A DNA stretch of 64,000 nt from Microglena sp. YARC (lineage: Eukaryota > Chlorophyta > Chlorophyceae > Chlamydomonadales > Chlamydomonadaceae). The translations under genes were made by a program, and so were the position numbers. The stretch covers positions 44,425,990-44,489,989 of the forward strand of contig CM039462.1 in assembly GCA_022414725.1 (NCBI GenBank), read 5' to 3'. The notes beneath the pieces are model-generated. The model did not search any database and was not told the DNA's origin. It was given only the letters and a program-made list of their open reading frames with translations. Below are positions 20,001 to 27,721 of this stretch, piece after piece (the first letter of the stretch is position 1; every line of letters begins with the position of its first letter).

Positions 20001-22513
20001 TCTTCCATAAACTTAGCCAGACCCGTGCATCGCCATGCAGTGGCGGAATGGCTACTGGTCGCACACAAAAAAGTGGTGGAGCACATCAAAAGGATCTGCG
20101 TCTTCGCACAATAAGTGCGGTGGGAAGTGCCTAGGAAATAGTTATTGATGCAGTGGGGAGATGTTCATCTTGTATGGCCTGGCAAGCAACAGAAGATGCC
20201 ATATTCACCTGCGTGAAAACCCTAATCCTTCAACAAAAAATTGTCCTGCATCAGGACCCTAAACCCAATAACCCTTACCGCTCACCCAAAAAACATTACA
20301 TGCATGAAGACCCTCACCCCTAAACAAAATAGTGCCCTGCATGAGGACCCTAAACCCAGAACCCCCAAAGTCCCACCCCAAAAGTTACCTGCATGAGGAC
20401 CCTAAACCCTAAACAAAAACTGCACTGCATGAGGACCCTAAACCCAAAAACTCCTCCCCCCCCCCCCCCCCCTCCCCCCAAACACACACACACAAATGTC
20501 ACCTGCATGAGGACTCTGAACCCACCCCCGTCTCCCCCCACCCCAAAAAAGGTTACCTGCATGAGTACGAGCACATCAAGAGCATCATTGTCATCGCACA
20601 AGGTCTTGGGAATGAAGCCGTAGTTGTGTGGGTACACAACAGAGGAGTAGAGGATGCGGTCAACGTAGACCAGACCGGTGTCCTTGTCCATCTCGTACTT
20701 CACCTGCGGTCGAGTACAGCAGTTGTTGGGGTCGTGTACAGGAGTGGTAGTGTACAGCAGTTGTACAGCGATTGTTGTGGTCGTGTACATGAGTGGTTGA
20801 GTACAGCAGTTGTAGGGTTCGTGTACAAGAGTGGTAGTGGACAGCAGGTATACGGCAGTTGTTGTGGTCGTGTAGAGGAGTGGTCGTATACAGCAGTTGC
20901 TGTAGTCGTGTACAACCGTGAACGTGTACAGCAGTTGTTGACGGTGACATCAGTTTGGTTTGGTACAGCTACGTGGATCAGCTACATGCTCCATCAGCCG
21001 TCAGGTCAACATGGACAGTAGACCACAATTATGACACGGAGGGGGGAAAGGGGGGCGGGGCGGGGGGGGGGGGGGGGTATAAACACTAGTAACTGTACTA
21101 CGGAGTACTATCGCATCAGTTTGGACCATGGCCCAGAAGTGAGGCAGTTGAGAATGGAGGTCAGACCATGGATGGTGAATGGAAGGCATGGAATTGGGAG
21201 GTAGATTCAATCATATCTAGTTGTTTTGTTTTGCTCGGCTTACATGGTCTATCATCACTGTTTCTTTTTTGGGCTACAAGTGGCAGCTTCTAGGCAGCTC
21301 CCTTACCCTGTCCTTGAGCCAATCCTGAAGCTAGTGTCTGAAAGCTGGTCTGACAGGCATTAAAATGCAACTGAAGCTTTGGGCTTGCCCCAGTGGCTGG
21401 CTTGTGGAGCTGGCAGGGAACTGCCATGAGTAGCCCAAAAATGAAACAGTGTGCATAATGGTCTAAAATGGTTTATCGGCCTTCAGGCTGCCCACCGTTG
21501 GCAAGCGGGGTGGACATGGGTAGCATAAACACTACTGCACTACACTCCCAAGTACAGACTGTAAACAAACGGCTTCAGAAAGTTTAGAGACATGTCCATG
21601 TCCTATGGCCCATCGGTGGGTGGAAATGGCTAGGGTATGGAGTGTTAAGGGAGGCTGTAGGTAAAGCATGGCGGGTTGAAGGGCAAGGGAACAAGCATGG
21701 AGCATGGAGGAAGGCTGCCAGGAGCTACCCTTCGGCAGCATGCACCTAGTTCAGGTTGTTAAACAGCTGGCCGGGAATTAAATGCATGTTAATGAACATC
21801 ATTGGTTAAATAAGTAGTTGTTAGACAGGCGTCTACCACCCTGAACACCTGCTTAACAACCTGCACAGGATGCATGCTGCCACAGGGTACAGCATGGGGG
21901 TGGGGGAGGGGGGGGCACAAAAGCACTGCATGTCAGCATGAAGGCGACCAGCTGGATTTTGTATATAGAGGGTGCTTGTAAATTCATGATTGGGTGGGGG
22001 ACTGGTGGGTGAGGGGAGAGCCAGGGATTGAGGGGGGAGTCAAACACAATAACCTGCCGGCGGGCAACATTCGCCTACCTTGGAGCCACGAGGAATTTCG
22101 ATGACGGCATTGATGATGTTGGGCACATTGTCTCCAACTGCACAGACAGTTGCGAGAAAGAGGGTCGGCAGCAGGAGACTTGTCAAGGGGGTCGAGGCGA
22201 CACCGCATGACATGGGCAGGTTGGAGGACAGCATGCCAGATCGCAACCTGATCAACCGCATTATTTTTTCCCACCATTACATTTATGCCAACAGCGGGAT
22301 TGCATGCGCATTCAGAGAGCGCATCCTGCCCCACTACTCCAGCCCCCCTCATCCACCCATCAAAATATTCGGCGATCCCAGATCACAGGCGGAATATACG
22401 ACCAGTACGTAGTAGGTCCAAAAGATGAAGCTGGACATGCACACCAGGAAAATGCGGGGGGAGGGGTAGCGACAGCTCGATCTACTTACTGGCGAGGTCG
22501 TGCCAAGGATGAG
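11046..22513 (-). CDS. soluble inorganic pyrophosphatase (family I), seven exons, 5' end missing
   Basis: Hydrolyses pyrophosphate to two phosphates, pulling biosynthetic reactions forward. Exons, with phases that all join: 22513-22490, 22137-22079, 20703-20557, 15629-15555, 15108-15011, 12439-12343 and 11120-11046 (stop). In order they give [117 protein letters not shown] and NMYQDHYV. The family's catalytic set is present: E in VIEIP, K and E of KYE, R of VDR, both Tyr of YPHNYG, the D-x-D-x-x-D motif, D..DDK and YK. The third motif position is Ala (DNDALDV) where the PROSITE pattern allows Pro or Glu. HPWHDL.IG is typical of the plant/algal soluble type. The start codon and any targeting peptide lie upstream and were not found, so cytosol or plastid is undecided. 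No frameshift in any exon. Introns reach 4.8 kb and carry satellites and tandem copies of exon ends. Confidence 0.94.
11100..11460. repeat. ~112-bp tandem copies of acceptor plus last pyrophosphatase exon start
   Basis: On the minus strand the real acceptor (TTTGTTGCAG at 11121-11130) and the first 30 or so bases of the last exon are repeated upstream in the intron at about 11215-11300, 11325-11410 and, weakly, 11437-11465. The copies keep the TTGCAG acceptor and the sequence for NMYQDHYV in degenerate form. Confidence 0.75.
11870..12343. repeat. tandem copies of pyrophosphatase exon end plus donor
   Basis: The end of the exon at 12439-12343 (encoding [14 protein letters not shown]) and its GTGAGTC donor are repeated four more times in the downstream intron, near 12241-12300, 12158-12215, 12021-12078 and 11900-11960. 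Each copy still encodes LGADAAR..VIESL or close to it and keeps a GTGAGT-like donor, with CCACCAC-rich filler between copies. Confidence 0.85.
12440..12960. other. intron sequence, nothing recognised
   Basis: Unique-looking intron DNA between the RFFEDYKK exon of the pyrophosphatase gene and a fragment with coding-like composition at 12961. No splice-anchored copies or known element seen. Confidence 0.5.
12961..13194 (-). pseudogene. coding-like fragment fused to satellite, unrecognised
   Basis: The minus strand is open for about 75 codons ending [15 protein letters not shown], with GC-rich third positions unlike the surrounding intron. Motifs: [15 protein letters not shown] and [17 protein letters not shown]. 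Its upstream end is the core of the 13.2-19.7 kb satellite (AAACGAATGATT). Either a captured C-terminal gene fragment or the ancestral flank from which the satellite arose. No family recognised. Confidence 0.3.
13190..14560. repeat. satellite array A inside a pyrophosphatase intron
   Basis: Four full units plus a partial one. The core of about 150 bp runs from GAGTTGTCGAGGCATGCTCA through GGGCAGTGGGTAATCTAAAA, GCTACTTTGATCTAG.GAATC and GACAGAGGAACCATGGGGGT to TCTGCTGACCGCCAAGT. Period 300-360 bp with variable spacers, two of which carry a family C-like fragment. Confidence 0.9.
14768..14840. repeat. interspersed repeat family C
   Basis: AATAGTACGCC ... GAGGTTGAGGGGACCAG ... GGGCCAACCACC, same orientation as 2726-2806. 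Confidence 0.7.
15160..15540. repeat. tandem copies of two pyrophosphatase exon ends
   Basis: 15425-15475 and 15490-15540 repeat the end of the exon at 15629-15555 (encoding GVMQ.LDQGGQ) with its GTACTT donor, downstream in the intron. 15160-15235 is a partial copy of the next exon (DDKLIAV, antisense TTGTAGTCATGCAATGCCAC), lying upstream of that exon. Confidence 0.8.
15640..15974. other. intron sequence with GAT/ATG microsatellite
   Basis: Short direct repeats of GCACATGGGGACGACAGG (15610 and 15675), which copy the exon 15629-15555 start region, and a GATGATGATAATG tract near 15795. Nothing else recognised. Confidence 0.4.
15975..16570. mobile_element. ~590-bp foldback element in the pyrophosphatase intron
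   Basis: Two arms of more than 200 bp are inverted copies: GTCCCGGTCGT...AGAGTC (15990) with GACTCTTAGGACCGGAAC (16535), TTGGTTGCCAGC (16060) with GGCTGGCAACC (16480), and AAGCTGCTTTAATTAG (16209) with CTAATTAAAGCAGCTT (16436). The centre is near 16335. An extra block of about 100 bp in the left arm suggests an internal insertion. No ORF. Confidence 0.8.
16640..19690. repeat. satellite array B inside a pyrophosphatase intron
   Basis: About ten more units of the satellite described at 13190-14560, with cores near 16650, 17280, 17640, 17965, 18255, 18605, 18905, 19225 and 19530. The core is strongly conserved, including a GAACCATGGGGGTGAGTTCC box that looks like a plus-strand splice donor, and a GCTGACCGCC box. 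Spacers of 150-250 bp are more variable but related (GGTGCTTG.TACTCAGTA). (AT)n at 17589-17612 sits in one spacer. Confidence 0.9.
19850..20095. repeat. repeat shared with 27.18-27.32 kb
   Basis: A CGACCCCAGTGCGACGCGCT-type block and a TTTAGCCAGACCC.TGC.T.GCCATGCAG block occur here in degenerate form and again at 27183-27320 in the same orientation. Function unknown. Possibly part of a larger element, since CACACAA..AGTGGTG follows the second block in both. Confidence 0.6.
20250..20557. repeat. ~33-bp tandem array of pyrophosphatase donor junction
   Basis: The last bases of the exon at 20703-20557 (encoding VLMQ) and the GTAACC donor are repeated about seven times into the intron, each reading on the minus strand TTTAGGGTCCTCATGCAG followed by GT or GC. 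A poly-C run and (CA)n separate some copies. Confidence 0.85.
20704..20960. repeat. ~55-bp tandem array upstream of a pyrophosphatase exon
   Basis: Four or five units of GTCGTGTACA.GAGTGGT followed by GTACAGCAGTTGT. Lies in the intron directly upstream of the acceptor of exon 20703-20557; the CCGCAG acceptor itself is not clearly repeated. Confidence 0.75.
21256..21451 (+). mobile_element. ~196-bp MITE, copy 1
   Basis: Begins CACTGTTTCTTTTTTGGGCT and ends AGCCCAAAAATGAAACAGTG, an inverted pair. The interior holds GGCAGCTTCTAGGCAGCTCCC and AAGCT..GGCTTG.CCCAGTGG. Copies: 41567-41762 (inverted) and 59284-59487. No convincing target duplication and no ORF. Confidence 0.8.
21460..22075. other. 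intron sequence, nothing recognised
   Basis: Within the pyrophosphatase gene between the exons 22137-22079 and 20703-20557. Contains a short poly-G/C run near 21900. No exon-like copies. Confidence 0.5.
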
Positions 22514-22519
22514 CTGTGG

Positions 22520-23080
22520 GGCATGGGGGGGAATTGAGATGTTTTAGCGAAAGGCGACTTGGCAAAGCGGGGGAGATGCAACAAGGGTGGGGGCATTGAG
22601 GAAACGTTGTCCATAATGGCCAAGGATTCCAAGGGCCAATTAGTTCCCCAAGACCCGCCCAAACAGAACAATCAATCACGATTTAACATTGCATTCGTGA
22701 AGAGCCGAAGCTATGACTCGAATTCAGCGCAACAGTTTCGGCCAAGGGCTCCACTCCGAGGCCACTACTCACAAGCGGTTCCCCTGTAGAAAGACATTTC
22801 TGAACGATCTGCAGTGGGGGGTGAAAGAATTGCTCACATGCCTCGGTGAGGAAGCTGGTATATATCAGTGGAGTAGTCTTCTTGGGCGGCGCCCCCTGGA
22901 ATCGTTTCGTGGCGACGCGCCAGCAGAACAGATTTGAACTTTCTGGATTGGGACGGCGAGCAACGACGGGAGCGGGAGGGCCGCGATGGGCGCAGCATTC
23001 TTAATGATCAGAATTCGAATCTCGGGTTTTCAGGGTTGGCGACATCCAGCCTGGCTGGCATGTGTCGTCGAGCAGCCATG
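22520..23080. other. upstream part of the pyrophosphatase gene, exon(s) not identified
   Basis: The N-terminal exon and start codon should lie here or further upstream. Minus-strand open frames exist (for example 22482-22679) but none shows a convincing targeting peptide or a phase-2 donor that would join to the HPWHDLA exon. Confidence 0.35.
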
Positions 23081-23083
23081 ACA

Positions 23084-23117
23084 CAGCTTGCTGATGGCTG
23101 CAGCCATCAGCAAGCTG
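23084..23117. repeat. 34-bp perfect palindrome
   Basis: CAGCTTGCTGATGGCTG is followed at once by its exact reverse complement, a 17-bp stem without loop. It starts a tandem region of CGCAGCCATCACAGAAGGAT units (to about 23300). Confidence 0.85.
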
Positions 23118-23300
23118 ATCTGCGGCAGTAGGACGATAGCAGCCATCACAGAAGGATAATCGCAGCCATCGCAGTGTGACGGTCGCAGCCATCACAGAAG
23201 GATGATTGCGGCCATCGTTCTAGGGCGGTCGCAGCCATCACAGTAGGGCCGAGTAGGGCTATCACAGCCATCGCAGGAGGAAGACCGCAGGAGGATGAGC
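23100..23300. repeat. ~33-bp tandem array (CGCAGCCATCACAGAAGGAT)
   Basis: Six or seven degenerate units. Seeded by, or overlapping, the palindrome at 23084-23117. Confidence 0.75.
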
Positions 23301-23442
23301 GCGCACCTTCCGGTTGCACTACGCATGTACAGCGCCTAACATGTCTGCATCCCTGTGCCATGCCCGGGTCCCTTCACGATGCCCGGGTCTAAGTACCAAA
23401 TTCTCTGCCCAGTTATCAGCCCAGTTGTGGGGTTTTTGCGGC

Positions 23443-24260
23443 TTAGGGCGTGTTTCCAGTGGACCAAATAGTTCAACTGTGGGCGCCAGCGTGGCACGAG
23501 TGTTTCCAGTGGGCACAGTTCAACTTCAACAGTTCAACTTTTCGCCGATGTGGCACGCCAGGTGGGCAGCCACGTCAGGGTTTGTCCGTCGTAACCCTAA
23601 ACCCTAAACCCTAAACCCTAAACTCCCCCCTCAACAGTTCAACTGTTGAGCAATCCCGAACCCCCCCCCCCCTGTTCAGGATTGCTCAACAGTTCAACTA
23701 TTTTGGGGGGAGGGCGGTGGACAATTTCGAGGGAGGGCGGTGGACAAAATCACAAAAGTGATACAGCAGCGAGCATCTTCGCAGATTCTCCCCGAGATCT
23801 GTCAACACGCCCCGAGTTGCGAGTAATTGGGAGCCAATTTCAAGTTGGATGGGCGAAGACATGAAAGAAAGGCGGGAATTAACCAGTTCGAATGATGTTA
23901 GCGAGAGCCACAGATTCGACCGAATTCTCAATCTGACCCCCCGATCCATTCGAACGGACGGAGCAGATGCAGAAGCGGCAGCGGCAGGTGGAGCAAGAGA
24001 ACAGATGGAAGTGAAGAGCGCAGCGAAATAATACACTGGCGGTGGTAAGCGGTTGATGCGGTGACTTGAGGAAACTTCGAGCAAGCTTGATCTTGCAGCG
24101 AGGGGGGCAAGGGACCAGAACGCGCTCGAGGGGCAGCCGTGATGACAAGGCACTTCTTGAGGTTTTAGGGCCCAGCTCAGCACTCGAACTTGAACTGTAG
24201 GTTTGAGTGGTCTACTATACACAGTTGAACTGTCTGTTGTCCACTTGAAACACGCCCTTA
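23443..24260. mobile_element. PIF/Harbinger-like non-autonomous element
   Basis: Inverted ends GGGCGTGTTTCCAGTGGAC (23446) and GTCCACTTGAAACACGCCC (ending 24257) with one mismatch, flanked on both sides by TTA (23443-23445 and 24258-24260). A 3-bp TTA/TWA duplication with GGG-starting ends is the PIF/Harbinger hallmark. At 812 bp it is too short for transposase; the minus-strand frame inside shows no DDE or Myb motif. The interior has sub-terminal CAGTTCAACT repeats, an inverted pair TTGAGCAATCC / GGATTGCTCAA around a poly-C run, and four CCCTAAA units. Confidence 0.85.
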
Positions 24261-25117
24261 CTGGAGTGGTGCGGGCGGTGTGATGTGGCCGGTAGTTGGT
24301 TGAGGTCTGGGGCCCGAAGCGTTTGAGGAAACGGTGCACTCGAGCACTGGACTGCTGGAGCAGATTCTTAGGCGTTGGATAACTGGGGGCCTTCCAACCA
24401 TTCTACAGCTGGGAATCGCTGAGTACAAGCAATATAGCAATGAGTCAACGACCATTCGTTTTTCGTGCAGGGAATTCTCACTTCAGTTGTTCAATACGTT
24501 ACAGTTCACGCCTCAAACGCAGATTTTGGAGAGGCTGATAAGACGGAAACTTAGATTTGGGCTCAGGAGACATAGATTTTGGTAAGGAACGTAGATCAGG
24601 TCTCGTGAAACGTTGCTTCTTATGCACCTATGGACAACCCTAGTGCCGATCCACGATACCACGACCAGGGTTGTTCAAAGCCCTCTGAGAAGTTGCGTGA
24701 CACAATTTGTGCATGAAATCACGCTCATCCCAGATTACCAGATACAGCGTGCGTGATTTAACTCACTCAAGCACTCACCCCTCTGGACTAGAGTCTGGAG
24801 CGTGCGTGATTTTTGACTTTTTCACGCAATCACGCAAACACGTACGTTTTAAACTACCCTGCCCACGACCAATCACACCTGTACCCAAACCTGGCAACAA
24901 CTGCTCAGTGGCACCCTTCACTTGGGAAGTTAGCCCAATAGTTAAGGGGGATTAGGGTTCAGAGATTCAGATTTTGAGTTTAATGTTTAGGGCTTAGGGT
25001 ATGGTGTTACTGGGGCAAACTTAAGTGGGGGCTGACTTCCCCACTTTGGCCACTGGTGATCAGGGCAGACAGGAATTATACATTGCTGGAGTAGCGTGAA
25101 GTATAAATGCATCATAC
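24261..25117. other. no recognisable gene
   Basis: Includes CTCAAACGCAGATTTTGGAG (about 24511), a motif recurring near 39306. Nothing coding was recognised. Confidence 0.45.
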
Positions 25118-25925
25118 ATAAATAGTACGCCTTATTATGAAGCTTGGGGTTGAGCGGGCCAGCCTGTTTGCCTGCCAACCACCAAATCAATGCATCACAG
25201 TACTAGCATGTATGTACGATATGTACTAGGCCATATAGGCTTAAGGGACTTGCCCGACCGTGATGGGAAGGGCTTAAAAAGAAAAAACACTGATGAACTG
25301 ACCCCCAAACAATCGTTTTACCGACGGGGGCCCTGAGCTCGTGCTACAATGATCATTTAATTAGACAATGTAATTAAATCATCATCTCATCTGGGATAGT
25401 ACTGGACTACTGGTATGATGTGCTGGAGATTTAGCCACTGTATTTATGCTGCAGTCCAGGGGTAGCCAAATAGGTTTGACTTGGACTGAACTTGGTTATA
25501 TAGCTTCAGCCAGCAATTTGGCTGCTCGCTGTCTTCGGCAGTATTTTTGTTTTTATCCAAATAGGCTAAAGGGACCTCGAATGATCGAGATCACTGTAGA
25601 TTACCAGGAGGGTAGGTTTTATGGCACCTACTATATCCCTAACAACGCGAAAGCAAAACAGACGACAAATCGATTAATCAAATGCAAAATCTATACCGTA
25701 GTATATAAAAGCACAGCAATGGAAAAGATACAACTCCTAACACATACAACCGCATGATCAGAGTTAGCTGAAGAACCATGTAACTATTCAAATCAACAAT
25801 AAGAGTGAGAAATTACGTCGCCTTTAATGGAATTGCTTAGTGGTTGTTGGCCCCAGTGCAAGCAAATGGGCTGTCCCCCTCAAACTCACGCCTCGTAATA
25901 AGGCATACTGCCGGCATTTATTTAT
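25118..25925. repeat. cluster of short interspersed repeats (families A, B and C)
   Basis: Family C at 25118-25192 and inverted at 25838-25925. An AT-rich repeat at 25340-25395 (inverted match to 1150-1215). At 25445-25475 an inverted family A motif (GCAGTCCAGGGGTAGCCAAA) is followed at 25480-25540 by an inverted family B motif (AACTTGGTTATATAGCTTCA ... TTTGGCTGCTCGC). The remaining sequence has no gene. Confidence 0.7.
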
Positions 25926-26097
25926 TTTATTTATTTGAGTTGCTTATTTGCAACAAATGATTCAAAAGTGGACCCGAGAGAGAGGACTCCTGGTAATACA
26001 TATTCATTTTGTTATTTGTCAACACTACCCCATGTAAAAAAATGGGAAATGTGATTCGTTTGCGTTTACATTTTCCTGTCCTGGTAATTGTTTTTAC

Positions 26098-26160
26098 TGC
26101 GGAAGACGGCGAGCAGCCAAATTGCTGGCTGAAGCTATGTAACCAAGTTCGAGTTCAAGT
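26098..26160. repeat. interspersed repeat family B
   Basis: GACGGCGAGCAGCCAAATTG, CTGGCTGAAGCTATGTAACC, AAGTTCGAGTT. Other clear copies: 26729-26785 (diverged), 39647-39705, 40072-40115, 40314-40365, 40615-40670, 41050-41092, 57308-57360 and 57525-57572. About 55 bp. Confidence 0.85.
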
Positions 26161-27094
26161 TCTACCCCATGTGAGCCTCATACCTTCTACCATATAATTA
26201 TGGTATCTTACAGACGTACATTATTGTACATTTTACCCAAACCTGATTTCCTAACCTATTGTTTTCCTGGCTTCTTGTAGGCGATTGGGCAGGGACACAG
26301 ATGGTAGCGACACAGTTGTTGCACAGTTGGTACAACGATGGTGTTGAGATCATGGCAAGATGAACATTACCGATACTAGTAGCCAACAGGCATGGCGGCC
26401 ATAGGGCCTGCCTCCGCTACTATACAAGAGCCATACCTGGCTGACGGTATCAGCCACTAGCTGGCATGCGGTCCAGAGTCGCGGACCTGGCCAGGCGTCT
26501 CATATACAAGGTCAGTATGGTATGACCAATAAGGCGTACCCTAACATAACCCGAGATTCAAATGATTCCTTTACATTACTTGATGTGCAATCCAGAGTTC
26601 CAGACTAGAGGTGGAAGGTCGTGAGAAGTTGCCTTTATTTATCAAATGATTGTACTGGTATGAAGAGATTGGATCAAATATATTTTGACAATAATGCTTC
26701 GATTTGAATTAAGTGTGTCACTGCCTAAGACGGCAAGCAGCCTTAACTGCTGGAGCCATAACTTGTAACCAAGTTCAAGTCAAAATACACCATTCCACAC
26801 CAACTTGTCACATAATAAATCAGAGTTCGGCAGTGGTGCATTTGCTCCATATCTAAGCCTCAGTAAGTGGTGTAAAACAGGGTACTTCAGGAGGACTCCC
26901 AGCTCTGCTACCTGAGACGCAACCAATTGTATAGCCTGCGTCCTGCGACTCAACGTACTTTTCCTTCTAGTCAACGGACCCTCCCCACGTTGCGTCCTAC
27001 GACGCAACAGACCCATTGACGTTGCGTCTGCGACGGAGGACGCAGCGTCCAGAAAAACCCTGGTGTGAAAGCTCAGCCATGCTGTCTATCTTGA
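26161..27094. other. no recognisable gene
   Basis: AT-richer intergenic DNA. The CGACGCAAC / TTGCGTC motif around 26930-27040 recurs several times in both orientations. No coding exon identified. Confidence 0.45.
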
Positions 27095-27117
27095 TTGATG
27101 GAGGTTGGGCAATGGGC

Positions 27118-27168
27118 AAATCCCTTTAGCCTATTTGGCTACCCCTGGACTGCAACATACATACAAAC
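27118..27168. repeat. interspersed repeat family A
   Basis: CTTTAGCCTATTTGGCTACC then CCTGGACTGCAACATAC. Other copies near 1490-1530, 31505-31555, 33860-33905 (inverted), 39905-39945, 58370-58412, 58620-58665 and 58925-58970. They are often next to GGGCAGGTC or GGGCAAGTC. Confidence 0.8.
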
Positions 27169-27182
27169 TACACATACAGCTC

Positions 27183-27320
27183 TGCCATGTCGTGCAGCTG
27201 CGACCCCAGTGCGACGCGCTGCCCCCCAAACCCCGCGGAGGGCCAAGCGTGGAGCCTGGGGGGGTCCGGAGGGCCAGTTCTGACTAGTTTAGCCAGACCC
27301 ATGCGTTGCCATGCAGGCCG
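27183..27320. repeat. second copy of the 19.85-kb repeat
   Basis: Shares CGACCCCAGTGCGACGCGCT and TTTAGCCAGACCCATGCGTT with 19850-20095. Confidence 0.6.
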
Positions 27321-27447
27321 GAGTGGTGATGTGTCTTTGAAAACAAAAACACTGCCGAGCTGTGCAGCAGGCGTGGGGCTAGTATATAAAATATGAGTAT
27401 GCATATGAATATACTTATCAGGCACTTGTCGGTGTCCTACCCGGTGG

Positions 27448-27606
27448 AGAGACCGGCATGTCATACGATGTTGACCAAAGGCGATATCATATGATGCAGT
27501 TTGTATGATATCATATGATATCATACAAACTGCATCCCATGAAATTGTATATAAATGGTCTTTTTAACCTAGTCAGACTGCCGGCATCATATGATATCAT
27601 GATATG
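27448..27606. mobile_element. ATCATATGATATCAT-rich palindromic element, copy 1
   Basis: Contains GATATCATATGATATCAT runs that form near-perfect hairpins and a TAGTCAGACTGCCGG.ATCA segment. A second copy is at 61283-61425 and a fragment at 58668-58722 (GTTGACAAAAGGCGA). A short foldback or MITE family. Insertion boundaries are not clear. Confidence 0.65.
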
Positions 27607-27721
27607 TGCAGCAGGCGTGCGGCTATTACACAAACAAAATGGTGTGCATACTTATATATTGGCCTTTGGAACCATATTCATCAGTCCAACCAATTAACCC
27701 TTGAAGATATAACTGTGCATT

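Noticed and set aside
23590..23625. Telomere (CCCTAAA units)
   Set aside because: Only about four units, inside a transposable element and far from a sequence end.
23698..24339. 213-codon minus-strand frame
   Set aside because: Mostly inside the Harbinger-like element and crossing its border; no domain, and composition follows the element.
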